This document shows, piece after piece, positions 11,856 to 23,352 of a DNA stretch of 64,000 bases (positions within the stretch are counted from its first letter, which is position 1; each line of letters opens with the position of its first letter). The translations under genes and the position numbers were made by a program. The notes beneath the pieces were generated by a model, which saw only the letters and a program-made list of their open reading frames with translations, did no database searches and had not been told where the DNA came from. This DNA comes from Unio delphinus. Its lineage: Eukaryota > Mollusca > Bivalvia > Unionida > Unionidae. Location of the stretch: positions 264,501 to 328,500 of the forward strand of contig JAQISU010000170.1 in assembly GCA_029339505.1 (NCBI GenBank), read 5' to 3'.

Positions 11856-13049
11856 ATGGCCATGTCTATTCCATGCAGTCCTTTATAAACACTGACCTAC
11901 AGAATTTACTTTTATTAATTAGTTGCCTTTATAAGTCACTCTACCACATATCCTGACGCAGGTCAAGCAAAGTTTTGGTCATCCATGTTATAGACTAATT
12001 GGTCACTTCTGCTAAGGCTGCTCAATGGTAGTCAAAGGCAAAGAGTTTGAACAATAAATAAGTGCCGACAATAGTATATAAATACCTTTATTTGATGTCT
12101 GCTGGAGAAGTAACATTATCATTCACTTAATTCTGTCAGGTTTATTGTCAAGCCCATGTTATGTGAGACACAGCAGTCACTTTACCATTTGTATCATTGT
12201 CATCAACATTTTGTTATGGTTTTATTTAATGTTTTCAATAGTATATATTTTGTAAACCTATATACATGGTAGGAATGATTTTGAAGCTACGACAATTCAT
12301 TCTGTTATACACTTGAAAGCCTTGTTGACCTTGTCAAGGTCACAGTCGTAGAACTTTTGAGTTTTGATTATAGCAATTTTATTTGTTTATATTTTCTAAA
12401 AATTATTAAATTATTAAAATTGTTTATATTTTCTTATATCCCTTAATGAATTTTACTCTCATTTTTTTATGAATTATTATGAAGCTCAGACAAATCATTT
12501 GGTGACATGCTTACACATTCTTTGGATCATAGGGTCATGGGATTAAGATCACATTTTACAGCAGTGTATTGATTGTAGGACTGATGTGCAAATCCTAACA
12601 TTCTTGTTCAAGTTTTAGTGAGTCAACAAATTATACTTAAGTTTTTTCAGTTGCCAAATGAACAGCCGCCACATAAATTATCAATTGCCATTACCTATTT
12701 TTGTTATCACTTGTGTGAACCAAGCTCAGATAAGGAGAAATCTGATTTCACAGTTTTGACAGAGTTGGTTTGCTTTTTTCTTGCAAAAGGACAATGTATA
12801 TTTTATGCTTTTTGGCAGTTCCAATAATAATCGTGTTCACCTAAATGCATAAACGATGTCTGACATACTGGAGTGTGTACAAGATTCCTTGTCTGGCTGT
12901 GTGTGCATTTGAACTGTGTATGAAACATGAATGTGTATGTGTATGAGAGAAATAGTGAGAGGGCCACCATCTCTATCATGAACCAAGCAATGGTATGGCA
13001 TCCGCAGCCAATTTCAATTATGACACAAGCAATTCTATGGCATCCGCAG
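11856..13049. other. Intron sequence
   Basis: Mostly unannotated AT-rich sequence. At about 12975-13075 a 48-bp unit containing ATCATGACCCAAGCAATG and GGCATCCGCAGCCA is repeated about two and a half times, running into the candidate exon at 13050. Confidence 0.5.
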
Positions 13050-13145
13050 CCAGTCTCAATCATGACCCAAGCAATGCTATGTCGAGAAAGCCCTGAGAGG
13101 AATTTCCTGTTATGCAGAAGAATGACCAGATTTTCAAGCGATAAG
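13050..13145 (+). CDS. Candidate small phase-0 exon
   Basis: A very good donor (GATAAG|GTGAGT at 13146) closes an open frame in phase 0. An upstream CCGCAG offers an acceptor giving 32 codons, reading PVSIMTQAMLCRESPERNF and onward to MTRFSSDK. The pyrimidine tract before the acceptor is poor, and the sequence overlaps a small tandem repeat, so the start is uncertain. The frame stays open upstream to 12927 with no better acceptor. It would fit in frame between the linker exon and any terminal exon. No domain is recognised. It may be a rarely used cassette exon or chance. Confidence 0.3.
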
Positions 13146-13199
13146 GTGAGTTATCCAATAAAATAGGACTTTTTTTATGAAATATTCTTTTCAAAATCT

Positions 13200-13795
13200 G
13201 AATGCATTTGGTCTCTATATGTTCTCTGACACCTATTCCAAATCTAGTGTCATTTGATTTTTATTCATATGTTCTCCAATGGCTATTAAAACTCAGATGT
13301 CATTTGATTTGTATAAATTGTATGTTATCTGAAACCTATTCAGAATCTTAAAATTATATGACTCACGTTAGCATGTTTTCTGCTGCTTAGAATCTGATGT
13401 AATTTGGCTTGTATTCATATGTTCTCTGATACCTACTTTAAATGTGATGTCATTTGACTTATTCATATGTTCTCTGATACCAACTTAGAATCTTATCTCA
13501 TTTAACTTGTATTCATATGTTCTCTGATACATACATCTTAGAATCTGGTGTCACTGAACTTGTATTCATTTGTTCTCTGAAACCTACTTATAATCTGATG
13601 TCATTTGACTTGTATTCATATGTTCTCTGATACCTCCTTATAATCTGATATCATTTGACATGTAGTCATATGTTCTCTGATACATACTTTGAATCTGATG
13701 TCATTTGATTTGTATTCATGTTCTCTGATACCTACATGTACTTAGAATCTGATGTCTTTTGACTTGTATTCATATGTTCTCTGACACCATTTCAA
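13200..13795 (+). repeat. ~50-bp tandem repeat, about 11 copies
   Basis: The unit contains CTTGTATTCATATGTTCTCTG, then ATACCTACTTAGAATCTGAT and GTCATTTGA. Copies differ at many positions and by small indels, so the array is older than the 29-bp array upstream. Confidence 0.9.
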
Positions 13796-13904
13796 AATAA
13801 TCATATTAATAAGCCTTTGCAAGAATTGCTTTCACATGAAAGACAATATTAAATATTTGTGATGCTATGCCAGAGAGGTACAAGATAAATATGACATACT
13901 ATTT

Positions 13905-14120
13905 GTTCATATTATGCATGGGAGGTATTAAATATTTACCATATGCATGTGTGGCACTAAATGTCATTATACATAGAAGGTATTAAATAATATACATTGG
14001 AGGTATTAAATATTTGTCAAATTATGCATTGGCGGTATTACATATGTGTCATTGCATGCATGGGATATATTAAATATATCTCTTAGTGGACACAGGTGTA
14101 CTAACTTCGCATGGCAGGTA
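13905..14120 (+). repeat. Diverged short repeat with GGAGGTATTAAATATT
   Basis: About seven loose copies of a 25-35 bp unit with core TGCATGGGAGGTATTAAAT. Spacing and sequence are irregular. Confidence 0.7.
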
Positions 14121-14189
14121 TTAAAATAGGAGTGAAATCTGTTAAAATCACATGCACCCAAGCTGGGCCATGTATTTATTATCTGATTG

Positions 14190-14403
14190 GCAACAGCTGA
14201 AACGTAACTAACCATGATTGGTTACAACTGAAACTTAACTAACCATGATTGGTTACAACTGAAACTTAACTAACCATGATTGGTTACAACTGAAACTTAA
14301 CTAACCATGATTGGTTACAACTGAAACTTAACTAACCATGATTGGTTACAACTGAAACTTAACTAACCATGATTGGTTACAACTGAAACTTAACTAACCA
14401 ATC
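14190..14403 (+). repeat. 31-bp tandem repeat, about 6.5 copies
   Basis: The unit is AACCATGATTGGTTACAACT followed by GAAACTTAACT. Internal copies are essentially identical. AACCATGATTGGTT is itself an imperfect palindrome containing ATTGG, the inverted CCAAT motif. Confidence 0.95.
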
Positions 14404-15149
14404 GACTATTGAAAATATAAAACCTATCAGATGACATAAGGTCAATAGCAAATTTGACAGACCCAGGTTACTATTGCTAATTTTGAGACTTGTTAAGATG
14501 TGTGTTGAGAGAAGATGAAATCTTCATCAAAAGGACTACTGCATTTATTTCCTAAGTATTTTACAGGGGGGGGGGGGGGAAATGTAGACTCAAGTGTCCA
14601 AATTAATTCAAGAGAGAAATGTTAACTTAAGCATGAAATGTTTAATCAAGCATGAGGAGTGGAAACATTTTGCTGTCAAGGGTATTGAAGAAAACACAGC
14701 TGTAATCTGTCTCGCCAACAACTGATTCACAGCATGAAGGTTCTGATCAGCAGTTTTGCACTTTGCATAAATTTTAATTCTTAAAGATATAAAAAAAAAT
14801 GTTTTACTTGGTGTGTATCATGGCTATTTGAAAAAGACCCTGTTTGTTCTTGGTTTTGTTAAAATAACTTTTAATTTTCATTATTTTGATTTATGATTGA
14901 TGGTTGTAATTGGATTATAAATTACACAACTTGATCGTGCTTCAAATGTACAGCTGTCAAAAAAACTGTTTAGCTCAATTTGGTCTTTCTGTCATCCTGT
15001 ACTTAATTGTAAATTGAATAAAAATAAAACCTTTTTAAAGCTTTTTTTTGTTATGTATAAGTCAGTTTTTGCTCTTTTAAAAGCTAGTATTGTCAACTCT
15101 AGTAAATTCATTTCGCCTATTTGATTAACTGCTCAAGTTGGTATACTTT
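14404..15149. other. Intron sequence
   Basis: A 13-base G run lies at about 14567. The part at about 14800-15010 is weakly similar to 5215-5480. No coding signal was found. Confidence 0.45.
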
Positions 15150-15680
15150 ATTTAGCACATTAACCCCTGGAGGTTTTTGCTGTTTTCGCATGAAATGCAA
15201 GCAGGAAACGCATTTTGGGGACTTTTTGAATACAGTACATCCCAACACATTAACTTCCATGCAAGTTTTCATTAACCTAATGCCTAATTATGTTAAAAAC
15301 ATTGTTTTCCATTGGTTATTTTTTGCTTGCACTTAAGCAAAAGGGGAGAAGTTGGAGTTCTTTTTTTTAATATGGAGACCACTCTTTATTAAAAATGCCC
15401 ACGTTATCAGACTTTTTGCACAGGTTCACCTGTCTGTGCTGTTCAGTTGAGACTGGTCTGTCTTAGATATGAGGCCATAAAGTCTAAACTCTGGACACAA
15501 ATTTGAATTCCAACCATGGGCGAATTATGAGTGAAAAAAAAACATCCATAAAATTCGGTTTTTCCCTCTGTATTTTGTAGTGCAACTAAAATATCCAGAT
15601 TGTTGGTATCATTGTAGAGCTAAATCTGTCTAACTTTCTATAATACCACCCACTTTAGTGCATCGTACATAAGGTACATG
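15150..15680 (+). mobile_element. TTAA-type MITE-like repeat (copy 1)
   Basis: It starts at CACATTAACCCCTGGAGG and ends near ACCACCCACTTTAGTGCATC. The same sequence occurs in opposite orientation at 27017-27640, sharing GTTTTCGCATGA, TGAGGCCATAAAGTCTAAA, the CATGGGC block and ACTTTCTATAATACCACCCA. The TTAACCCC end suggests a piggyBac-type TTAA target. The second end is missing here compared with the other copy. No gene. Confidence 0.7.
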
Positions 15681-15823
15681 GGACCTCTGTTGTGTGTCAG
15701 TTTGAGCAGAGGACCAAGGTGATGACACAGTAGGAGTAGGGGACCAAGGTGATGTATCAGTTAGAATAGGGGAACTAGGTGATGTTTCAGTAGGAGTAGA
15801 GGACAAATGTGATGTGTCAGTAT

Positions 15824-16774
15824 TAGGGATGTTAAACGAAAATCAGAAATCCGATTATCGGTTTTGAAAACAATTATCGATTTTTGCTTTTACAAAACGA
15901 TAATCGAATTCAATATATTTTACCATTTTTGTAGTGAAAATTTTAAAAAATGCCAGAAAAAAATTAATTCATGCATTTGTTTAGTGTTTACAATTTAATA
16001 CAATATGGCCAGCAGATAAGAAGGTGTGTTTGTTTAAAATTTGTGAGTGCTCCATGCAGCGCGTTTGTAAATGAATATATTTATTGTTGAAGGATGTAAA
16101 AAGTTAGTAGACCGACCGGTCGCTAAGTTCTTTGATGTCCGAAATTGACAACAATTGACTGTTAAAACTCACAGTCTCTTTTGTTGAGGACTGGTCTCTG
16201 CTGGTTGTGTCTTTTCAAGTTTACAAATATGGCTGGTTGTATAAATAAATCTGATGTATGGGAAAACTTTGACAAAAATTCATCAAGCATCGCTTGCTGT
16301 AAACTATGTTCTTAACAAATAATTCGGAGCGGTGGTACCACTACTGAATTGCATGCACATTTGCGTAGCAAACATCCTGGAATTGTGGCTCCTTCAAATG
16401 TTCAGCCAGTATTAACAACATTTATTGGAACACAAAGAAACTGTCCTGATAGTCATCAAGAAAAGTTACTGCTGCTGTAGCTAGGTTTGTCGCTGAAAAC
16501 ATGCTACCAATTTCGATTGTTGAATCCAGTTCCTTCCGTGATTTGATGGCTTTGGTGGAGCCACAATATTGTCCTCCATGCAGTCAGATGATGCGTGTCT
16601 ATACGTTATGGTATGTAATGAATATCTTTTATTCGCAAGAGACATTCACTAACTTGCATTATAAGAATATATTTCTTGTAATTTCAATGTAGGACAAAAT
16701 CCGATAATCTGTTTAAAATCGGATTTCTACAAACGATAATCGGTTTTGGAAAAAAAACGATATTAACATCCCTA
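15824..16774 (+). mobile_element. hAT transposon, 951 bp, with 8-bp target duplication
   Basis: The ends TAGGGATGTTAA and TTAACATCCCTA are inverted repeats, and the subterminal regions carry ATCGGATTT/CGATTATCGGTTTT motifs in both orientations. The 8-bp duplication GTCAGTAT flanks both sides perfectly, and the minisatellite reads continuously across the empty site, proving insertion. Inside is a broken BED-finger transposase start (16229-16500). Most of the transposase catalytic region is missing. Confidence 0.93.
16229..16500 (+). pseudogene. BED zinc-finger start of a hAT transposase, broken
   Basis: From the ATG the frame reads MAGCINKSDVWENFDKN, then CCKLCS, an in-frame stop, then RSGGTTTELHAHLRSKHPG. 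This is the W..F....C..C....GGTT.L..HL...H pattern of BED fingers that hAT transposases use to bind their transposon ends. The internal stop and further stops downstream make it a relic. Confidence 0.8.
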
Positions 16775-17345
16775 GTCAGTATGAGTAGAGGACCAAGGTG
16801 ATTTGTCAGTAGGAGCAGAGGACCATGGTGATGAGTCAGTAGGAGTAGTGGACCAAGGTGATGTATCAGTTAGAATAGGGGACCTAGGTGATGCTTCAGT
16901 ATGAGTAGAGGACAAATGTGATGTGTCAGTAGGAGCAGGGGACCAAGGTGATGTATTAGTATGTGATGGGGATCTGGGTGGTGTGTCAGTAGGAGTAAGG
17001 GAATTAGGTCATGTGTCAGTGTGAGTAGGGGATCTAGTTGGTGTTTCAGTATGAATAGGAGACCAAGGTGTTGTCTCAGTATGAGTAGAGGACAAAGGTG
17101 ATGTATCAGTATGCAGTGGGGGTCCTAGATGGTGTGTTAGTATGAGTAGAAGACCAAGGTAATGTATCAATAGGAATTTGGGACCAAGGCAATGTGTCAG
17201 TATGTGTAGGTGGCCTAGGTGGTGTCTCAGTATGAGTAGAGGACCAAGGTGATTTGTCAGTAGGAGTAGGGGACCAAGGTGATGTATAAGTATTAGTAGG
17301 TATGTGACCTAAGTGATGTGTCAGTAGGGACCTAGGTTGATTAGT

Positions 17346-18324
17346 GTGACAATGTCTTTGTGTAGTAAAGATATTAGATAGTTCCACTTGTGACCCATAA
17401 CCTGCAGTGGTAAGTTCTACAGTCTTGAAATTCATTATGTTTTGTGTGTAAAATTTAGGCTACTTAAATAAAAATTCACATGCTGATCAATGATTTGTAG
17501 TTGCCATGGCTTGTTAGGTAATTGATACAGACACTAGATGTCAAGTAGTTTTTCAGTCTTCTGTGTTGTACTTATCGTTTTCTTTCCTAAACCATAATAA
17601 ATAATTTCAAGATTTTGCTTGCAGTCTTTTAACTCCAGGTTGCTACTAGATTGATTCTCTGTGCATTTTGGCTTTGGCAAATATTGATGTCCATCTAAAT
17701 GGCATCTTTCCAGTATATTTTTGAAGAGGAACTATAATGTACTCTCTATTCATTGTAATTTTTAATATTCTCTGATTTTTCACATTTTCTAATTTTTCGT
17801 ACCCCATCAGTCCACTGAAATTCAGTTTTCTTCAGTATTTTTTCTTTGGAGAACTCTGCCATTACATTTTTTCAAGTTACAGATAAATAAGAAAACTGGA
17901 ATTAATATTTTCACCTAAGATTATTCTTACTGTACAGATGCCAGAAATAATCATGTGGAAAAAGATTTGAATACAGTACATATTGTTTGGATGGATGTAA
18001 ACTGTTGACAAAGCTAGCAAAGACTATTTATCAAATTTTATGCAATGGGATATCAAATTTTGAATTTCGTCACTTAATGAATTTTGTAAACTAAGAAATT
18101 AAATTCTTAAATTACATGTAGTTATAAAAATATTTTAACCATTGTTAGCAATTTTAAAGCACAAGTAGGGTGCATGAATACACAAGTAGTTCCTTCCCAG
18201 TGTTAATTAACTAAAAACTTTTCATTTTCTTATTACATCTTGCAGTTTTAAGAAATGTAAATTTTCATTGCAACTGGTTAATAAAAATTATAAATGAGTA
18301 AACATCTAATAGAAATGTTTGTAT
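17346..18324. other. AT-rich intron
   Basis: No element or exon recognised between the minisatellite and the next tandem repeat. Confidence 0.5.
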
Positions 18325-19335
18325 ACCTGGCAAGGTTAAAGGCACATGATTATTGATTGATTACCCGAGGTCTGGACTATTTATTTTTATGTCTGGTAAG
18401 GTTAAAGGCACATGATTATTGATTGATTACCTGAGGTCTGGACTATTTATTTTTAGGTCTGGTAAGGTTAAAGGCAGATGATTATTGATTGATTACCTGA
18501 AGTCTGGACTGTTTATTTTAAGGTCTGGTAAGGTTAAAGGCAGATGATTATTGATTGATTACCCGAGATCTGGACTATCTATTTTTAGGTCGATATGGTT
18601 AAAGGCACATGATTATTGATTGATTACCTGAGGTCTGGACTATCTGTTTTTAAGTCTGGTATGGTTAAAGGCACATGATTATTGATTGATTACTCGAGGT
18701 CTGGACTATCTGTTTTTAAGTCTGGTAATGTTAAAGGCAGATGATTATTTTTTTAGGCCTAGTAAGGTTAAAGGCACATGATTATTGATTGATTACCTGA
18801 AGTCTGGACTATCTTATTTTAAGCCTGGTAAGGTTAGAGACACATGATTATTGATTGATTACCTGAAGTCTGGACTTTATTTGTATACCTGGTAAGGTTA
18901 AAGGCATATGATTTTATTGATTACCTGAATTCTGGACTATATGTTCTGGTAAAGTTAAAGGCACATGATTATATATTGATTTATCTGAGGTCTGCACTAT
19001 GTTTTTGTACACATGGTAAAGTTAAAGGCAGGAGTATTGAATGATTACCTAAGTTCTGGATTGTATACATGTACCTGGTAAGGTTAAAGGCACATGTTTA
19101 TTGTTTGTTTACGCCAGATCTGGACTGTATACCTGCTAAGGTTAAAGGCGTTTGAATAGGTCTGGACTGTATACTGATTGATTACATGAGGTCTGGACTG
19201 TATACCTGGTAAGGTTAAAGGCATAGGATTATTGATTGATTACCTGAGATCTGGACTGTATACCTGGTAAGGTTAAAGGCGTTTGATGAGGTCTGGACTG
19301 TGCACTAATAGATTATCAGAGGTCTGGACTATGTA
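18325..19335 (+). repeat. ~75-78-bp tandem repeat upstream of the zinc-finger exon
   Basis: The unit contains GGTAAGGTTAAAGGCACATG, ATTATTGATTGATTACCTGA and GGTCTGGACTAT. About 13 copies are visible; they become shorter and more diverged toward the 3' end. It ends about 100 bases before the acceptor at 19435. Related units occur in inverse orientation at 36835-36945. Confidence 0.93.
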
Positions 19336-19435
19336 TCTGTTGCAACTTTATTGATGAAAGTAGATGAACTTTTCTCCTTTTTTTTTTTTGGTCATCATTG
19401 GATACAATAACTATTGCTTTCTATCTTTTTTTCAG

Positions 19436-19999
19436 ATGACAGAGATCTTAAAAAAGAGATACAGGTGTAGTTTGTGCAGTGCTGAATATTCACAGACTGG
19501 AAAACTTGCAGCACACAGGAGAAGGGTACATGAAGGCAGACAGGAAATCTTCAATTGTTCTTACTGCAATATCGTTTTATCATCTAAATATAGCAAAGAC
19601 CGTCATGAGAGAGTTACACATATGGGGATGAAGAATCATCCATGTGATGAATGCGATGAAGTTTTTGGAACTAAATGTTCCTTGTTGGGCCACAGGCGGC
19701 GGAAACATGGTTACGACAAACCTAAATGTGAAAACTGTGATCAGGAATTTGTCTTTATTCATAATTTGGAAGATCATAAAAGAAGATGTGGCACTACGTA
19801 TGAGGCTTTCAAGTGTGATCGTTGCACAAGTATTTTTTCAACAAAGAGGGCATTGAAGTTGCATTGTTCTTGTAAGCATGAAACTAAAGTCTATGCCTGT
19901 GACATATGTGGAAATCAATACACCTACCCTGGATCCCTTTGGATTCATAAACGTAAAAAACATACAATCGCATCTGCCTTGAAGGTCAACCTTTTTTAA
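19436..19999 (+). CDS. Terminal exon with six C2H2-type zinc fingers
   Basis: The acceptor CTTTTTTTCAG|ATG opens a 187-codon frame to a TAA stop. Six fingers are visible, with ligands at C11/C14/H27/H32, C41/C44/H57/H62, C70/C73/H86/H91, C98/C101/H114/C118 (a C2HC variant), C127/C130/H143/H148 and C155/C158/H171/H176. Linkers are mostly non-canonical (not TGEKP), as in insect and mollusc BTB-ZF proteins. A short tail KVNLF ends the protein. The role should be sequence-specific DNA binding in the nucleus. The exon starts in phase 0, so it joins the linker exon in frame. The frame stays open upstream of the acceptor to 19364, but that part is the pyrimidine tract. The ATG at the first codon also allows independent initiation from a local promoter, though none is evident. 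The C-terminal DNA-binding assignment is strong; the join to the BTB exons is inferred from phase, strand and order. Confidence 0.92.
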   Translation: MTEILKKRYRCSLCSAEYSQTGKLAAHRRRVHEGRQEIFNCSYCNIVLSSKYSKDRHERVTHMGMKNHPCDECDEVFGTKCSLLGHRRRKHGYDKPKCENCDQEFVFIHNLEDHKRRCGTTYEAFKCDRCTSIFSTKRALKLHCSCKHETKVYACDICGNQYTYPGSLWIHKRKKHTIASALKVNLF

Positions 20000-20316
20000 A
20001 TAACAACCTGGCTTAAGAGGTATACTTGTAATTACACAACCAGCCTACAGCAGGTCCTAAATGACATCCAAAACATTGAGAACAAAATGCTCTTTGAAAA
20101 CCTAACGTTGTTGACGGAAAAATGCATATTATAACATGCAGTTGAATTCATAAAATTAATATTTATCTGTTCAAATGTAATTTTTAAAATTAAACCCAGT
20201 TATTCTATGACTTTCCATAAAATGTTCCAGTTGAGCAAAACTATGACAAACATAAAGTCTATCATACACAGTCATTTGAGACAGTTTGTATGATTTACCA
20301 GATTACACATTAACAC
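20000..20316 (+). other. Probable 3' untranslated region and following sequence
   Basis: Non-coding sequence after the zinc-finger stop codon. No canonical AATAAA was clearly placed; AATTAAAC-type variants occur around 20190. The polyadenylation site is therefore unassigned. Confidence 0.4.
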
Positions 20317-20562
20317 AGGGGACCCCGAGTGGTCAAAAGCGCTTTGCATTACTGATCACTGCCATCTCACCTCTGTCTGCGTGGGTTTGAGTTTAAGATT
20401 CAGCTAATGTAGTTATGTGAGAATGCTTGCCAGTAGCTTCTCGTGTGTTGGTGGTTCTTTCCGGGGGTTTTCCTGTGTTCTTCTTCCACCAATAATACTG
20501 GCCGCCACATATAGCCTGTTGTGTGCTGAAAAATGGCGTTAAACCCTACAACAACAACAACA
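20317..20562 (+). mobile_element. tRNA-derived SINE, family A
   Basis: The head GGGGACCCCGAGTGG is followed by the shared family body (CTGCCATCTCACCTCTGTCTG, TTCTTCCACCA) and the tail GCTGAAAAATGGCGTTAAA plus (CAA)n. The flanks CACATTAACAC on both sides form a target duplication. Confidence 0.9.
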
Positions 20563-20564
20563 CC

Positions 20565-21425
20565 ACATTAACACTAAGTTTTTGTATGTTGATCTACTAG
20601 AATATACATCAGCATTATGTTTTTGAACATTGATCTACTGAATTAGTCATCAGCCTTAAATTGTATACTATACATTGATCTACTTAATTAGTTATCAGCC
20701 TTAAATTGTATACTGTACATTGATCTACACTAGTAGTCATCAGCATTGATTTTATACAATGATCTATGAAGTCATCAACATCAAGTTTTTGTATGTTTCT
20801 TTAATAGAGTGCACATCAACATTACATTTTTGTTTATTGAATCTTATCTTCAAGAATAGTCATCAACATCAAGTTTTTGTAGAGGCCCCGAGTGGCCGAG
20901 TGGTCTAAAGTGCTTTCTGTTACAAATCACTGCCATCTCACCTCTGTATGCGTGAGTTCGAGTCTAAGATTCCGCTAATGTAGTCATGTGAGAAAGCTTG
21001 CCAGTAGCTTCTCGTTGGCCAGTGGTTCTTTCCGGGGGTTTTCCCAGGTTCTTCCTCCACAAATAATACTGACTGCCATGTATAGCCTATTATGTGCTGA
21101 AAAATGGTGTTAAACCCTACAACAACAACAAGTTTTGTATGTTTCTCTAATATAGTGCACAAACCAGATTACATTTTTTTTTTACATTTATCAACAAGAG
21201 TAGTCATAAATACTAAGTTTTTGTATGCTTTTCCAATAGAGAAATCAGATACTTTTTATTTTATATTGATCTACAAGAGCAGTCATAAATATTAAATTTG
21301 TGAATGCTTCTCTACTTGAGAAGGCATCAGCATTGTTTTTTATATTGATCTACAAGAGTAGTCATCAACATTAAGTTTTGTTTATGCTTCTCTACTAGAG
21401 AAGGCATCAACATTAAGTTGCACTT
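20565..21425 (+). repeat. ~60-bp tandem repeat interrupted by a SINE
   Basis: The units contain TTGATCTACTAGAATA/GTCATCA, ATTAAGTTTTTGTATG and CTTCTCTACTAGAG blocks. About a dozen diverged copies lie on both sides of the SINE at 20881-21131. Confidence 0.8.
20881..21131 (+). mobile_element. tRNA-derived SINE, family A (best-preserved head)
   Basis: The head GAGGCCCCGAGTGGCCGAGTG and B-box-like GTGAGTTCGAGTCTA are well kept. The body and the AAAAATGGTGTTAAA-(CAA)n tail match the other copies. It inserted into the ~60-bp tandem repeat: AGTTTTTGTA/AGTTTTGTA flank it as a target duplication. Confidence 0.92.
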
Positions 21426-21580
21426 AACTTCATTTCCTTGACAATTTTGTATGTATAGTAAAGAAACTCAGTTGGTGCTTTTATTTTTAAAAGATAAAAT
21501 AGTATTCACTACTGGTCAAAGTGGGTGAAAGTGTCATGCTTTGAAACTCTAGTAATTATATTAAACTTAACAGATAACTC

Positions 21581-21806
21581 CAAGGCCTCGAGTGACTGAG
21601 TGGTCTAAAGCGTTCTCCATTCTTCTGTCTGCGTGGGTTCAAGGCTCGGCTTCTAACAAGATGGATATGTGAGAAAGCTTGCCAGTTGCTTCATATGGAT
21701 CAATGGTTCTTTCTGGGGTTTTCCTGGGTTCTTCCTCTACCATTTATACTGGCCTCCATGTATAGCCTATCTTGTGCTGAAAATTGATGTTAAAATCCTT
21801 ACAACA
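21581..21806 (+). mobile_element. tRNA-derived SINE, family A (diverged)
   Basis: The head AGGCCTCGAGTGACTGAGTG and shared body GAGAAAGCTTGCCAGTTGCTT are present. A deletion removed part of the head-body junction, and the tail is degraded. Confidence 0.85.
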
Positions 21807-22597
21807 CCTTCGAAAACAGATAACTCCATTACTCTGAATCTGTTCTGGACCTCATAAAGCATCTGCAACATATGTATGACACTGGACAGCATGTGCAACA
21901 AATCTCTGAAAATAGAGTTGCTTATGCTTCAGTAAGAAAGGCCATTTTCAAACTAATTGAAAATGAAATGAAAAACAGATAAAATGAGAGCTTTCATTAA
22001 CACAGGCTACACCTTAGTCCAAATTGGAAAATCATATTCTGATATGGAATTGCTGTGTGCATTCAAGATCCTAATTTTAAGATCAGACTCGTGCTGATAT
22101 ATTTTGCTCTATCTTTTGATCAAGCCTTGAGAAGTTCATGAAGGTCTCTGTTCCAGTAAATTCCTACTACAGTGACCATATTGGAACAAGAAATAGTGTA
22201 TATAACATATCTTGACAATAACAAAAACTAAAAAATTGAGAACTTTGAGGAAATAAAACTTTTGTACATTGATCTTTTTGTGTTTAATATGGATTCACTA
22301 CATTTATTTCACTGACCCTAGTCAAGAGATATGAATTTTGGGACAAGTAAAAATGTAGGTCTCGCAATCCATTCCATAATCAAGCCCGTGACACAGTATC
22401 TTGGTAACAAATGTGTTTTATGACATTACACAATAATATATCTCATATCTGAGTAATTGTTGGATCCAGAACATCCCCCTTCTTGTGTATGGAACATGCT
22501 ATTGCTTATGCCATTCATTTGGGAATTTTCATTTGGAATACTAGTATTAAGCAAGATCTTTAAATAGTATAGTAATGCATTGCTGTGTATAGATGAA
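21807..22597. other. Intron sequence
   Basis: No gene or repeat recognised in this stretch up to the left end of the hAT-like element at 22598. Confidence 0.5.
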
Positions 22598-23196
22598 CAG
22601 GGTTCGTACGGTCTTTGAAGGTCTTTGAGAGTTTGGGAAAAACAAGGTAGCATTTTCAAGGCCTTGAAAGTTTGGGAAAATCGAGCATATTACCGTGAGG
22701 TCTTTAAAAGTCTTTGAAAATTGAAATAAACCCCCAAAAAATTAATTTCTTTCCAGAATCACAAATAAAATTATCCGAGGTTGTTAGATTCAGATGTAAC
22801 CTAGTTATCCTGGTTTCTTTCTTTTGATGACCCGTTCAGTTTATTGCCGCCGCATTAACAAAAGAGGCTTTGTTTTGTTTGGCCATCCAAAGTATGCTTC
22901 GGCGGCGACTTCAATCACACATGCACTCTTCATCAAAGCAAGACGGTGCCGCTACACACTTCATCAAAGGAAGTCATCAATAAAATTGCCCAAGGTCGTT
23001 AGATTCGGATATAGCTGGTTTTCCTGGCTTCTTTCGTTCGACGAATAGTTCAATTTGATTGGACGAGTCCATCACTTTTAGCCAATCAAAATGTTAATTA
23101 CACTAATTCTACGTAGAAAGTTCGCGAAAGTTTCACGCTCGAGAATTCAAAATTTGTTCATTCGATTTACATCTTCTGCAAGTTCAGTGTTTAAAA

Positions 23197-23352
23197 ATGC
23201 CAGGTCTTTGGTCTTTAAACGATATCTGGCTTGAACAAGAGAAATACAAGGAATGGCTGCAAAAGGATAAATTATGTAAACGAAAGACGTTTTGTACATT
23301 GTGTAAAAAGACGAGCAACTTGGCTTTAATAGGAGGAGTCCATGCAAATTAG
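23197..23352 (+). pseudogene. Transposase N-terminal zinc-finger fragment
   Basis: The ATG opens MPGLWSLNDIWLEQEKYKEW and then CTLCKK, the start of a transposase whose first exon carries a BED/U1-like finger (W...WL...YKEWL...CTLC). After 51 codons a stop appears before the histidine ligands, so the finger is incomplete. It is the coding start of the relic at 22598-25108. Confidence 0.65.

Larger units (their letters stand above)
15681..17345 (+). repeat. ~30-bp minisatellite split by a hAT insertion
   Basis: The unit is about GATGTGTCAGTAGGAGTAGG followed by GGACCAAGGT. About six copies lie before 15823 and about eighteen after 16775. On the opposite strand the repeat reads as a Thr/Pro/His-rich frame (17106-17435), which is a by-product of the repeat and not a gene. 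Confidence 0.92.

Noticed and set aside
17106..17435. Minus-strand Pro/Thr/His-rich 109-codon frame resembling a mucin-like protein
   Set aside because: It is the translation of the ~30-bp minisatellite; the unit length divisible by three keeps the frame open.
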